Part shown: piece after piece, positions 55,184 through 63,651 of the stretch
Numbering within the stretch: position 1 is the stretch's first letter
How the letters are laid out: the number at the start of each line of letters is the position of its first letter
Virus record (IMG/VR): IMGVR_UViG_3300030108_004854
Coordinates: 1-64,000 of that record
Source of the DNA: a virus
Strand: one strand, 5' to 3'
Length of the DNA: 64,000 bases
Translations under genes and position numbers: made by a program
Notes under the pieces: model-generated
The model's database searches: none
What the model saw: the letters and a program-made list of their open reading frames with translations, nothing else
Told to the model about the DNA's origin: nothing

Positions 55184-55846
55184 CTACTTCCAGTGTTGGT
55201 AGATTGTTTGTAATTCGGCAAGAGAAAAATCTAGTAATTCTGTATCTTTTTCATAATTATTAGCAAAATTAGAAAGGGCATAGGGGCTGATATGTTGTTG
55301 AAGTTCTCTGATAGCATCAACTTGCCCTTTAGAAGCTGTATATTCTCTAAAGGCTTTTAGCAAAATATCTTTAGACAAAATAGTCATTTCGTCTTGTTCT
55401 TTCATAAATAAACGAACTTCATGGCGTCTTCGATCGATTAACCCACCGACTACTTTGTGATCGTTATCAAAAATCCAACAAGATATTTCTTTAATTGTTT
55501 CGCTATAGTCTTCATCATCTAATGTGTCAATAATATTGGAATATAAAAAGGTATCCCAGCCAACTGAGTGTGCAAATGATGCTAAAGCACAGACTTGATT
55601 TTCATCAAGGCCAAGATTTAATTCTTCAATTTGAGTACCAATAACTTCTATTTCATGTTTTAAAAATTCTAAAGCCTTTGTTGGTGTTATATACTGTCCT
55701 TTTTTAACAGGGCTCCCATCAGGATAAAACTGTGTGCCATAACCAATAGTATAAGGATCACTACCTGTATCTGGATCAAAGTATGCTTTTTCGCTAAAAC
55801 CTTCAAAAGTTTTAATGATTAATAAAGCCTCCGTGTATGGATACAT
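55184..55846 (-). CDS. GH24 phage-type lysozyme, 220 aa
   Basis: IIKTFEGFSEKAYFDPDTG gives catalytic E15 and D24 with T4-lysozyme spacing, followed by YTIGYGT and NQVCALASFAHSVG; a WIFDNDHKVVGGLIDRRRHE segment closes the fold, and about 70 extra residues follow. A second muramidase beside the GH19 enzyme at 44.9 kb. Possibly a virion-associated entry lysozyme rather than the lysis enzyme. Confidence 0.85.
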   Translation of the reverse strand: MYPYTEALLIIKTFEGFSEKAYFDPDTGSDPYTIGYGTQFYPDGSPVKKGQYITPTKALEFLKHEIEVIGTQIEELNLGLDENQVCALASFAHSVGWDTFLYSNIIDTLDDEDYSETIKEISCWIFDNDHKVVGGLIDRRRHEVRLFMKEQDEMTILSKDILLKAFREYTASKGQVDAIRELQQHISPYALSNFANNYEKDTELLDFSLAELQTIYQHWK

Positions 55847-55875
55847 TAATAGTCTGCATATGCCATTAGTTTACA

Positions 55876-55989
55876 TTATTTTCCTTGTCCTCGTCGTAAT
55901 TTTTTATCTCCTTTAGGAGTAGAATGTTTTCCTTGCCCTTGTTTAGTTTTTTTAGGTTTTGCAGGGATAAAGTTGCTTTCTTTAGTCAT
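55876..55989 (-). CDS. Tiny basic protein, 37 aa
   Basis: ATG 55989; MTKESNFIPAKPKKTKQGQG then KHSTPKGDKKLRRGQGK. The Lys/Gly/Gln repeat KTKQGQGK..TPKG...RRGQGK resembles small basic cyanophage virion peptides. Overlaps the start of the next upstream gene by 8 nt. Confidence 0.65.
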   Translation of the reverse strand: MTKESNFIPAKPKKTKQGQGKHSTPKGDKKLRRGQGK

Positions 55990-56158
55990 CTTCATAAGAT
56001 ATTTCACACACTATACTAAATAAAAAAATCTTTAAATGTCGATAATATTCTTGTTGTTCTGGGTCTCCACCAGGCCAATACTTTAATGCATCACAAACCG
56101 CTTGGTACAAGTGGCTTACATCTTCAGTTGATAACTCTATTTGAACGCTATTTACCAT
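55982..56158 (-). CDS. Hypothetical acidic protein, 58 aa
   Basis: ATG 56158 (MVNSVQIELSTEDVSHLYQA), adjacent to the stop of the upstream gene. Contains YWPGGDPEQQEYYRHLKIFL and an acidic end. Small helical protein; unknown function. Confidence 0.6.
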   Translation of the reverse strand: MVNSVQIELSTEDVSHLYQAVCDALKYWPGGDPEQQEYYRHLKIFLFSIVCEISYEDD

Positions 56159-56344
56159 TTAGCTTTGCCCCATGGGTCTTTCGTCCATGTCATACTTTAA
56201 ATGAAATTCGCCTAGTGCAAACATTGCTTGTTCTTTTTGCAAATCCGTTGTATTAGGGTTTGCAATAACTTCCATGTATCTACCAGCAATTCTATTGTAT
56301 TCATCCTGAGGAAGTCTTTTCCTGGGTAAGCGTCCAATAACCAT
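56159..56344 (-). CDS. Hypothetical helical protein, 61 aa
   Basis: ATG 56344 overlaps the TAA of the upstream gene (TAATG). MVIGRLPRKRLPQDEYNRIA then a helix with QKEQAMFALGEFHLKY. Small accessory virion gene by position. Confidence 0.6.
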   Translation of the reverse strand: MVIGRLPRKRLPQDEYNRIAGRYMEVIANPNTTDLQKEQAMFALGEFHLKYDMDERPMGQS

Positions 56345-56640
56345 TACCACTTCACCTTGTGTGACCAATACCTTGCACTCATTTTACTTGGCTTGCTATC
56401 TTGAGCATTGTGCCGTGCATAGTATGACTTCTTACGTGCTTTGTCTTTGGCTGACTTCGGATTTTTGCCAGCACCTTTTACACCCTGTTGACCAAAACGA
56501 ATTATTTTTTCTTTCCCACCTTCGCAAGCTTTTACGACATGCGATTTAGTTTTATGGCTTGGTGTTTTTTTAGGTTTATTGCAAGCCATTTTGTCTTTAT
56601 TTAATTTAGCTGCTGTTGCTGCTTTTTTATGTTTAGACAT
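56344..56640 (-). CDS. Basic conserved phage protein (KIIRFGQQG...ARHNA...SARYWSHKVKW), 98 aa
   Basis: KEKIIRFGQQGVKGAGKNPK, then KARKKSYYARHNAQ and SARYWSHKVKW. This order (K-x-I-R-F-G, R-x-x-Y/F-x-A-R-H-x, A-R-Y-W-S-x-K) is a family found in many phages and large viruses of unknown function, probably DNA-associated. Basic N-terminus. Good evidence of a real gene. Confidence 0.8.
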   Translation of the reverse strand: MSKHKKAATAAKLNKDKMACNKPKKTPSHKTKSHVVKACEGGKEKIIRFGQQGVKGAGKNPKSAKDKARKKSYYARHNAQDSKPSKMSARYWSHKVKW

Positions 56641-59600
56641 TTACCCAAACAGTCCACCTGTCCATGTATCTATTATCCCACGGCCAGTACTAGACGCATA
56701 ATCTCTTTCATCTGGAAATACATCAAAATAATTATTTGTTCTTTCATTATCATCGTCATCATCTCTTCCGTATAAATCATCCCCTGAATCTCCCAAAAAA
56801 CTATTAAACTGAGACATTGCAGCAAAAGGATCACTCATGTCAATATCGCTCATGCCAAAACCACCTTGCAATGCTCTACCTACAAAATTTAAATCTGCAA
56901 TTTCATCTGATGATGCATCGGGAAAAAATTCATTTAAAAAATCATCTTGACTTCCTGCATATCCATTTGATTTAAAGTATTCAAATAAAGGATTAGTGGT
57001 TTCTTCATCTACTCTTTCAATATCTCTAAGAGCAAGACTAGCTTGGTCATAGCTTAAATTCTCGTCTAAATTATAACTAATCATTAAATCTTTCCATGCT
57101 TCTGAACCAACTTCTATATCACCTCGTTCACCAAGAATTTCTAGTGGATCTCGTTGAATATAATCAACACCTAAATTTTCTTGGCTTGCAGTTTTTCTTC
57201 TTTCATTTAAATATTTAATACCTTCACGAATGTCTTGTGCAGCACCTGTTTCAAATGCTTCTTTAATATATTCTTTAACTTCTTCTAAACTTGCATCTAA
57301 ATTTTCAATGCCGAATGATTCTAAAACTTTCTCCCATTCTTCTTGATTTTCTAAAGGATCAATACCTTCAAGCAGTGCAGTTGCAAATTCATCTGGAGTA
57401 ACAAACTGCATAAAAGCAGCATCTCCTATATCTACTCTTTCGTCTGCAATAGCATCTACTATGACATCACTTATGTAAGCATCAATAGTTCTTACATCAA
57501 AAACATCTTTTGCTGGATCAAATCCAGCTCGTTGTCCAGCTATTTGATAATGTAATTTTGCAAATTGATCTGCATTATTAATATCAACACCATAGTAATA
57601 AGCCCATTGTGACCAACTGTATTCATTAGCGCCTTCTGGTATTCCGCTTTTACTATCTGCATTTGACTTAGCTGCTGCCCAATCTCTTTGTACAGCTGTT
57701 TTCTGTTCTTCATAGTTCCTTCTTGTTGTTTCTACATCTGTATAATCTCTATTTAATTCGTCTTCTGTTAACTCATCAAGTTGCGATAAAGGGTCCATAT
57801 AAAATGCTGTGTCAAAACCTGCTTCAGTACCACTAAGTTGTTCAAAATATTCCCGTGCCTTCAACTCTGCTGTTTGTTTTAATTGATTCATTGCGGTTTG
57901 CGTTTGAAATATATTCTGTTCATCTTCATCTAAAGTATCTAAGTAACTAACAAACTCAGACATTGATTTAGACATATTAAATCTCGGCGTAATATAATCA
58001 GATAAAAATTTTGTAATAAACTCTCTTCCTTCTTCGTTGGTTAATGAATAAGTAATTTTATTTCCGTCTTCATCCACTCTTTCACCTTCTATTTCTTCTA
58101 GCCCTTCGTAATAAGGTTTAAGTGTTTCATCCATCCATTTTTGCCAATTATATTCAGCATTTGCTCCTCTTCCAATACCTGTAATGTTTTCAATTCCTTC
58201 TCTTAAATTTTCTTCTAAACCTCTTGATTGCATACCCCCTAAATTTAAATAACCTCTCATATCACCTAACATATTATCTGCAAGGCTTTGACTAGAACCA
58301 TAAATTTCATTAAATCCTGGTAATCCTCTATATACATCTAGTTCTCTTTCTCTTGCTTGTTGTTTATTTAATTCATTTACTGCTTTTTCTAATACATCTG
58401 TAGCTAAAGCTCTAAATTTATCTTGTTGTTCTATATCTGCTTCACTAAATGCAGAACTTATTCTTCCTTCTAAAAGACTTTGAGTTTGATCTGATGATGG
58501 ATCTAATATATTTTCTGCCCATTCAATAGTATTATTTGCACCCGTAAGTCCAAATAATTGATCTCTAACTCGTTGTTTTTCAGCATCTGTCATGCTGCTA
58601 TAGCTTTCATCATATTCTTCTGCTTCTCGTGCATAGCCTGCTTGAGAACCTCTAAGGCCTTGATTTTTTCCTGTGTATGTATAGTCATACCAAGCCATAT
58701 TGGCTAAACTTCCATAAGCTGCAGTGACATCTAAATCATTATCTGCACTAAGAATATTTCCTTCATCTACAACAGCATTATTCCAATAATCAATTAAATT
58801 TGAGTTTTGAGTATTTAAATAATAGTCAGAATCAAATTGTCCAATTAAATCGTAGGCACCACCATCGGTTTCACCATTCCATTGCTGTCCTATTCGTTGT
58901 TCAGCATAATATGCACCATAGATGTTTTTTGTGCTATCAATAATATTATTTAATTGATCTTCATTCATTAAAGGTTGTAGACCTAATTCTTCAGCCCTAG
59001 TATTTAAATTGTTAACAATATTAGTTAAATTACTTCCTAAATTGTTATAAATATAGCTTCTATTTGAAGTATATACACCTGTTTGACTTGAGCTTGCCCA
59101 GTCTTTGACGCCTCTGCTCCATTCAGTCAAAGAGGATCCATAATCATTTAATAAAGTATTTCTTTCGTTTTCTTCATCTGCAACACTTTGTGCATAGGTT
59201 TCTAGATTTTCATTCCAGTTGTTAGCTTGATTTTCTCTCCAGGTAGCTGCTTCTGATGTTAATGAATTTGCATATGCAGTAGCTGGTTCATAAACATTCT
59301 CATAATTCCATTGATCCATTGCAGCTTGTCTTTGCCCTGCTGCAGCTTCATTGTCTCTTTGATTTTGTTCGTGTCTGTCTCTTTCTTCTCTTAAACCAGA
59401 AAGCACATTTCTGAACCCTGTAATAGGATTACCTCTAGGATCTCTAGCAGCATTTAAAGCTTCTCCAATACCACTACCTGTACCAACAGTAATTTCAATA
59501 ACTTTAATAGAATCTCCTCCTTCTGGTGCTCCTTCTTTTGCTTCGTCTTTAGTTAAGCCATAGCCACCTGTATATTCATCTGTTCTGTTGTTATAGGCAA

Positions 59601-59934
59601 CATAAAATGTTTGTTCTGTTGGTCTATTATCTGGATATTCATCTGCCCATTCATTAGGATTAGTTTTTAATTCCCATTGTTGATAGCTTGATCCGGTTAA
59701 TGGATTGTTAACATTACTTGACCAGTTTGAGTAATCTGGATGATTTGTAATAAACTCTGTTCCAGCATAGTTTTCTTGCATTCCTCCTTCTTCTGAATTT
59801 GTATAATCTGATGCAGTTCTGCTGGTAAAAACATCAGGATTTTGCTCTATAATTTGTTCTGCTGTTAAATTAGTAGCGTAATCACTTGGATATTCTGTAT
59901 ATCCAAGTTCTCCACCCGTATATGTAAGACTCAT
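56641..59934 (-). CDS. Giant acidic virion protein, 1097 aa
   Basis: Very acidic, Asn/Tyr/Glu-rich, helical segments with repeated coiled-coil-like stretches (WGREN..-, QQARERELDVYRGLPG) and a C-terminal Asp-rich GDDLYGRDDDDDNERTN. It has no enzyme motif. Its stop and start adjoin neighbouring genes (the ATG overlaps by 1 nt the HNH gene). Likely a structural/tail protein; function unknown. Confidence 0.7.
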   Translation of the reverse strand: MSLTYTGGELGYTEYPSDYATNLTAEQIIEQNPDVFTSRTASDYTNSEEGGMQENYAGTEFITNHPDYSNWSSNVNNPLTGSSYQQWELKTNPNEWADEYPDNRPTEQTFYVAYNNRTDEYTGGYGLTKDEAKEGAPEGGDSIKVIEITVGTGSGIGEALNAARDPRGNPITGFRNVLSGLREERDRHEQNQRDNEAAAGQRQAAMDQWNYENVYEPATAYANSLTSEAATWRENQANNWNENLETYAQSVADEENERNTLLNDYGSSLTEWSRGVKDWASSSQTGVYTSNRSYIYNNLGSNLTNIVNNLNTRAEELGLQPLMNEDQLNNIIDSTKNIYGAYYAEQRIGQQWNGETDGGAYDLIGQFDSDYYLNTQNSNLIDYWNNAVVDEGNILSADNDLDVTAAYGSLANMAWYDYTYTGKNQGLRGSQAGYAREAEEYDESYSSMTDAEKQRVRDQLFGLTGANNTIEWAENILDPSSDQTQSLLEGRISSAFSEADIEQQDKFRALATDVLEKAVNELNKQQARERELDVYRGLPGFNEIYGSSQSLADNMLGDMRGYLNLGGMQSRGLEENLREGIENITGIGRGANAEYNWQKWMDETLKPYYEGLEEIEGERVDEDGNKITYSLTNEEGREFITKFLSDYITPRFNMSKSMSEFVSYLDTLDEDEQNIFQTQTAMNQLKQTAELKAREYFEQLSGTEAGFDTAFYMDPLSQLDELTEDELNRDYTDVETTRRNYEEQKTAVQRDWAAAKSNADSKSGIPEGANEYSWSQWAYYYGVDINNADQFAKLHYQIAGQRAGFDPAKDVFDVRTIDAYISDVIVDAIADERVDIGDAAFMQFVTPDEFATALLEGIDPLENQEEWEKVLESFGIENLDASLEEVKEYIKEAFETGAAQDIREGIKYLNERRKTASQENLGVDYIQRDPLEILGERGDIEVGSEAWKDLMISYNLDENLSYDQASLALRDIERVDEETTNPLFEYFKSNGYAGSQDDFLNEFFPDASSDEIADLNFVGRALQGGFGMSDIDMSDPFAAMSQFNSFLGDSGDDLYGRDDDDDNERTNNYFDVFPDERDYASSTGRGIIDTWTGGLFG

Positions 59935-60296
59935 TATGCACAGCCTAGATTATCTAGGACAAATTCTGATATTATTTCTATTTTATCGCCTTTCGTCCAT
60001 TTGATAATAGCTTCTAGTCTTTCTTCTACAAAAAAATCTTGTTTGCGATACCACTCTTCCATTTTTGCTGATGCTTTGTGATGATTACAAAAACGACAAC
60101 AAGGCAACAAATTTGTACAGTTAGATGAACCAGAACGGTATTTAGGAATGATGTGATCTAATGATGTTGCTGGATTGCCACAATATCCACATTTATAATT
60201 CCATGCTTCATATATACTTTGTCGAAATCTTTTCTTTGCGAGTCGAGGAGTTAGTTCAATTAAAAGAGCGAGAGGTTCGTTCTCTGTCTTGAACAT
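59934..60296 (-). CDS. HNH endonuclease, 120 aa
   Basis: KCGYCGNPATSLDHIIPKYRSGSSN...LLPCCRFCNHHKAS is a complete HNH/zinc motif with the catalytic DH pair. Stands immediately before a virion gene in the minus train. Possibly a homing or packaging-associated nuclease (HNH genes next to terminase are common, but no terminase is seen here). Confidence 0.85.
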   Translation of the reverse strand: MFKTENEPLALLIELTPRLAKKRFRQSIYEAWNYKCGYCGNPATSLDHIIPKYRSGSSNCTNLLPCCRFCNHHKASAKMEEWYRKQDFFVEERLEAIIKWTKGDKIEIISEFVLDNLGCA

Positions 60297-60303
60297 ATTA
60301 TTC

Positions 60304-60371
60304 TTAATGGCTATTTATAGTCTAAATTTCCCAAACCTGTTTATTCCTTAATATAAATTAACCGCCATTAA
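60304..60371. repeat. Inverted repeat TTAATGGC/GCCATTAA
   Basis: Perfect 8-bp arms at 60304-60311 and 60364-60371, 52 nt apart, in the divergent gap between the HNH gene (60296) and the 74-aa gene (60442). Possible operator pair controlling both directions. Confidence 0.4.
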
Positions 60372-60441
60372 AAAAATGTATAGTTGCTTGACAATACTTC
60401 TTGCAAACCTAACTTAAATCTGTAAGCACACAGCTTTACCA

Positions 60442-60666
60442 ATGACAACTATTAGTAGTTCTTGGGTTCCACTTCATAAAGCAGAACGTGTTCTTGAAGT
60501 TTCTCGCAAAGAACTTCATCAGATGCGTGACAATGGCACCGCAAAACTTGGTCACCACTATGGTGCAGGACCTCTTACTAGGTCAAGAGATACGTATTAT
60601 TGGAATATTCCTCGAATGAAAAAGCTACTTACACAGTCGCAAGCCGCTTCGATTTCTGCTGCTTAA
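60442..60666 (+). CDS. Excisionase-like winged-helix protein, 74 aa
   Basis: VPLHKAERVLEVSRKELHQM is a helix-turn-helix, followed by a wing (KLGHHYGAGPLTRSRDTYYW) similar to the one of the 145-aa HTH protein at 50722. Its last 38 nt overlap a convergent gene with integrase-like features, so it may be a Xis-type partner. Confidence 0.6.
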   Translation: MTTISSSWVPLHKAERVLEVSRKELHQMRDNGTAKLGHHYGAGPLTRSRDTYYWNIPRMKKLLTQSQAASISAA

Positions 60667-61042
60667 CTGGTGTGTAGTAAACCTTGCGGACCTTGTGTGC
60701 CAAAAGGACTTTGTCTATCGATAGTTTAATACGTTCTTCTTGTTGAATTGTTTTTAAACTATGGCAGAGACCGCTCCAGCCTTTCTTCTTGGAAGGCTGT
60801 TTTTCTTTTAGTTGAAAAATAAACACCCATTGAGGATGAACAGGTTGAATCGGTCGTTTTTTGTTTGGAATGTTGATTGAATAGTCGTTGTTCCAGGTGA
60901 ATCCTTTTAATTCTTGTGGAGTTTTTCCATAGGTTGCGACCATGGCCATAAGCCAGCCTTCGTCGCTGTATTTAGTTGTACCTGTAAGGCCAAAAATTTC
61001 GTCAACGATGCGAGCATCGGACGGGAGATGCATGTGCAACAT
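60629..61042 (-). CDS. Possible tyrosine recombinase (integrase) remnant, 137 aa
   Basis: WLMAMVATYGKTPQELKGFT then DYSINIPNKKRPIQPVHPQW resembles the start of the catalytic domain of phage/cyanobacterial integrases (ATYGLRPxE...I.V.KKTR.PLHPxW). The active Arg of the RPxE block is replaced (KTPQE), no HxxR or C-terminal Tyr motif is clear, and the protein is only 137 aa. A decayed or truncated integrase, or unrelated; confidence is low. Confidence 0.4.
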   Translation of the reverse strand: MLHMHLPSDARIVDEIFGLTGTTKYSDEGWLMAMVATYGKTPQELKGFTWNNDYSINIPNKKRPIQPVHPQWVFIFQLKEKQPSKKKGWSGLCHSLKTIQQEERIKLSIDKVLLAHKVRKVYYTPVKQQKSKRLATV

Positions 61043-61156
61043 GGCTACGGTCTGATGTTGAATAAACTATAGACACTGATCTGTCTTTTTAAGGTGGTTT
61101 TAATGCTCAGATTAGATTAACTTATGGTAAATCCAATACAACTATTATACAGCTTA

Positions 61157-62821
61157 TCAAAAATTCTTTTTATTACCTTCACTGGTAGGCATTTCTCCTG
61201 ATCCAGGGAAATATTCTTGGCCATTCTTGTCAATCATAATAAAGTTTTGTAACTGCACAAATTGAGCGGGAAAATTAAAAAGTTTTTGTGTCATAGATAC
61301 CATTATTGGAGATTCAACATTAAATGGTGGTACATCCATATGACTCATTCCATAGTATGTAAAATTTTCAAACGCTTTTTTCTGATCTTTTTCAGTTTTT
61401 TCTATTAAATTATCTTCCCAAGCAACAAGATCTTCTGCTGTTGCAAAAGGATAATCAGAGGGTTCAACAGGAAACTCATTACGCATAAAACGTAGTGCTT
61501 GAATGTGTTTACAAAATCTGTATTGATTTAATGTAAACGTCCAGTCATCACTAAGTTCATAAATAACATTTCCACTTTCTTTGTAGTTTTTGTATGTTGG
61601 CATTCCTTCTGCAATACCACTAGTAAAATTTTCATCATCTCCAAAATTTCTTATATAAACATTACCAAAATCCGCAAAAATACCAGGAAAATCCCTGTAA
61701 AGATTTTCTGGTAATTCTATATTTTTAATTACTTGACCAGATGTAACTTCTTCTAATTCATATCCACTAGGTGCAACTAATTCAAACAAATTATTTTCAA
61801 CAAAATATCTAGTCCATTCAATTTGTGCAGCTTGTGTTAACCTATCAAAATTTTTTAATTGTTCATAACGACCAGGTGCTGTTGCACCAGGTGCAGTAAC
61901 TGGAAAGTTTCTTCCTTTTCTTTGACCTAGTGTAGAAATATAAGCATAGTCTCGTCGTGTGTAATCTTGACAAGTACAACAATAACGTTTTCCTGTTTGT
62001 AAAAAACGACTAGGATGTGGTGGAATACGTGATGGTGTAATTTGTACACCATCAATTGTGCTTTGTATAGAGCCTCTTTTTTCAAATTGTAAGATACCTT
62101 GGTATTCATCAATACCTGTTAATACTGCTTGTACAAAACCAAATCGTTTGTTACTAGCAGGATCTCTACTTTCACTATCAATTGGTTCTCCAGATACAGT
62201 AATAATTTTGTCTTCTAAAATATCACCAACAATAGGCTTAGCTGTATTGCCGCCAGAAAATGTAATTAATAATGGAGAAGGAACTTGTTGGCCACTTATT
62301 GTGCTGAATGTACCGGATAATTGTATATACCAATAATGTTGATTATCTTGCAACAATCCAGAAAATAATGTTTGTGGATTTGCTTCACCAGAAACAGCTA
62401 GGCGAACTCCACTAACATCTTTTAAATTATCAAATCTTAAATTACCAGCTTCAATAAGCCCTGTCCAATGCATTCCTAATTCTTTGTTTGGAGTAGGAAA
62501 ACCTTTAAATGTACCTGATATTACAGGAGATCTAGCACCTATTTCATCAATAGCTCCTGATGTTTCTGGTATTAGGTATTTAAAATCATATGAATAAGCA
62601 GCATGCGCAATATCAGATGTTGCTAATTCCCAGCCTCGTCTCCAACGTACCCATGCTGATTGTCTGTCAACAGTATAAATAGATATTGGCAGCGAACCTC
62701 CAAACTCTGCACGTATTGGTTTTACGGTATAGTTGGAACTTTTGTCAGGTTTAAATCTGTTAAAACTAATATTGTTCTTAGGGTTTTTATTTCCAAATCC
62801 AGAAAACCCTTTTATTCCCAT
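61157..62821 (-). CDS. Probable tail/baseplate protein, 554 aa
   Basis: Beta-rich, Ser/Gly/Tyr-rich protein (SGTFKGFPTP, SGLLQDNQHYWYIQLSGTFS) with a KRYCCTCQDYTRRDY motif near residue 285 that could bind zinc, and an aromatic helical C-terminus (YRFCKHIQALRFMRNEFP). No known catalytic motif. Its stop/start adjoin the next gene by 1 nt. Structural role inferred. Confidence 0.7.
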   Translation of the reverse strand: MGIKGFSGFGNKNPKNNISFNRFKPDKSSNYTVKPIRAEFGGSLPISIYTVDRQSAWVRWRRGWELATSDIAHAAYSYDFKYLIPETSGAIDEIGARSPVISGTFKGFPTPNKELGMHWTGLIEAGNLRFDNLKDVSGVRLAVSGEANPQTLFSGLLQDNQHYWYIQLSGTFSTISGQQVPSPLLITFSGGNTAKPIVGDILEDKIITVSGEPIDSESRDPASNKRFGFVQAVLTGIDEYQGILQFEKRGSIQSTIDGVQITPSRIPPHPSRFLQTGKRYCCTCQDYTRRDYAYISTLGQRKGRNFPVTAPGATAPGRYEQLKNFDRLTQAAQIEWTRYFVENNLFELVAPSGYELEEVTSGQVIKNIELPENLYRDFPGIFADFGNVYIRNFGDDENFTSGIAEGMPTYKNYKESGNVIYELSDDWTFTLNQYRFCKHIQALRFMRNEFPVEPSDYPFATAEDLVAWEDNLIEKTEKDQKKAFENFTYYGMSHMDVPPFNVESPIMVSMTQKLFNFPAQFVQLQNFIMIDKNGQEYFPGSGEMPTSEGNKKNF

Positions 62822-63618
62822 TAGAAATAACCACCTTGTGCAATGGCATGTGCACCTGGAATATATCCAGAAGGTGTATTGAAAACACCATTTTGCAGCA
62901 CACCAATGTATAAACGATCTCCACGTTGCAAATGAATTGCTCTATTTTTTAAAGGCGATGCTTCTCCTAATCCTGTTGTATTACCATCTTCAGGAACAGG
63001 TACTATCATTTCAGGCATTACATCTGAACAGTCAACAAATGTTTCATTTACAGGAATTGTTTTACTAAATAAAATTCCGTAATCACCATTTGCTGGAATT
63101 GGGACTGTTGTTTGCCGAGTGTGGTAACAAACAAAAGTTACTGCAGGCAAAGATGAAGTTGCTACAGAAGAATAAGCAAAACCACTTGTACTAGGTGTTG
63201 TAATACCACTATATTCAATACCTCCTATAGGTCCTTCAATAGAAACTGAGCCTGTATAGGTGTAGTAACCAACACCTCTTTCACCTGATGGATTTGCAAG
63301 AGAATTGTTTTTAATATAAATAGTTTGACCACTTGTAAAACTAACAACTTCTCCTGTAGCAGTATTAGCATCTAATACATAGTCTGTTGTTTGATTCAAT
63401 CCAAAGTTATCTCTGACAATCGTAATACTGTCAATAATTCCACCGCTATTATTGTCTGATGTTAATGTAGCATCCATATCAACTAATAAAGCTGGGTTTT
63501 GTCCACCAAAAACATTTAAATTACCAGCTCCACCAACAACTTGATTAGTAAGACGAGTCCTTTCAATTAAAGGACGGTCTACAAACATAGGTTGTTTATT
63601 TGTATTTGTAGTTGCCAT
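62821..63618 (-). CDS. Probable virion protein, 265 aa
   Basis: Beta-rich, Gly/Thr/Ser/Asn-rich with TTDYVLDANTATGEVVSFTS and YYTYTGSVSIEGPIGGIEYS; a single-domain structural protein is likely. No enzyme motif. Coupled to the 554-aa gene by a 1-nt overlap. Confidence 0.65.
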   Translation of the reverse strand: MATTNTNKQPMFVDRPLIERTRLTNQVVGGAGNLNVFGGQNPALLVDMDATLTSDNNSGGIIDSITIVRDNFGLNQTTDYVLDANTATGEVVSFTSGQTIYIKNNSLANPSGERGVGYYTYTGSVSIEGPIGGIEYSGITTPSTSGFAYSSVATSSLPAVTFVCYHTRQTTVPIPANGDYGILFSKTIPVNETFVDCSDVMPEMIVPVPEDGNTTGLGEASPLKNRAIHLQRGDRLYIGVLQNGVFNTPSGYIPGAHAIAQGGYF

Positions 63619-63651
63619 GAGTTGCTCCTGATTTATCTATTTTAATACAGA

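Noticed and set aside
60388-60416. TTGACA...17 nt...AACTTA as a sigma-70 promoter for the 74-aa gene
   Set aside because: The -35 box is perfect but the -10 is poor; kept only as a possibility.
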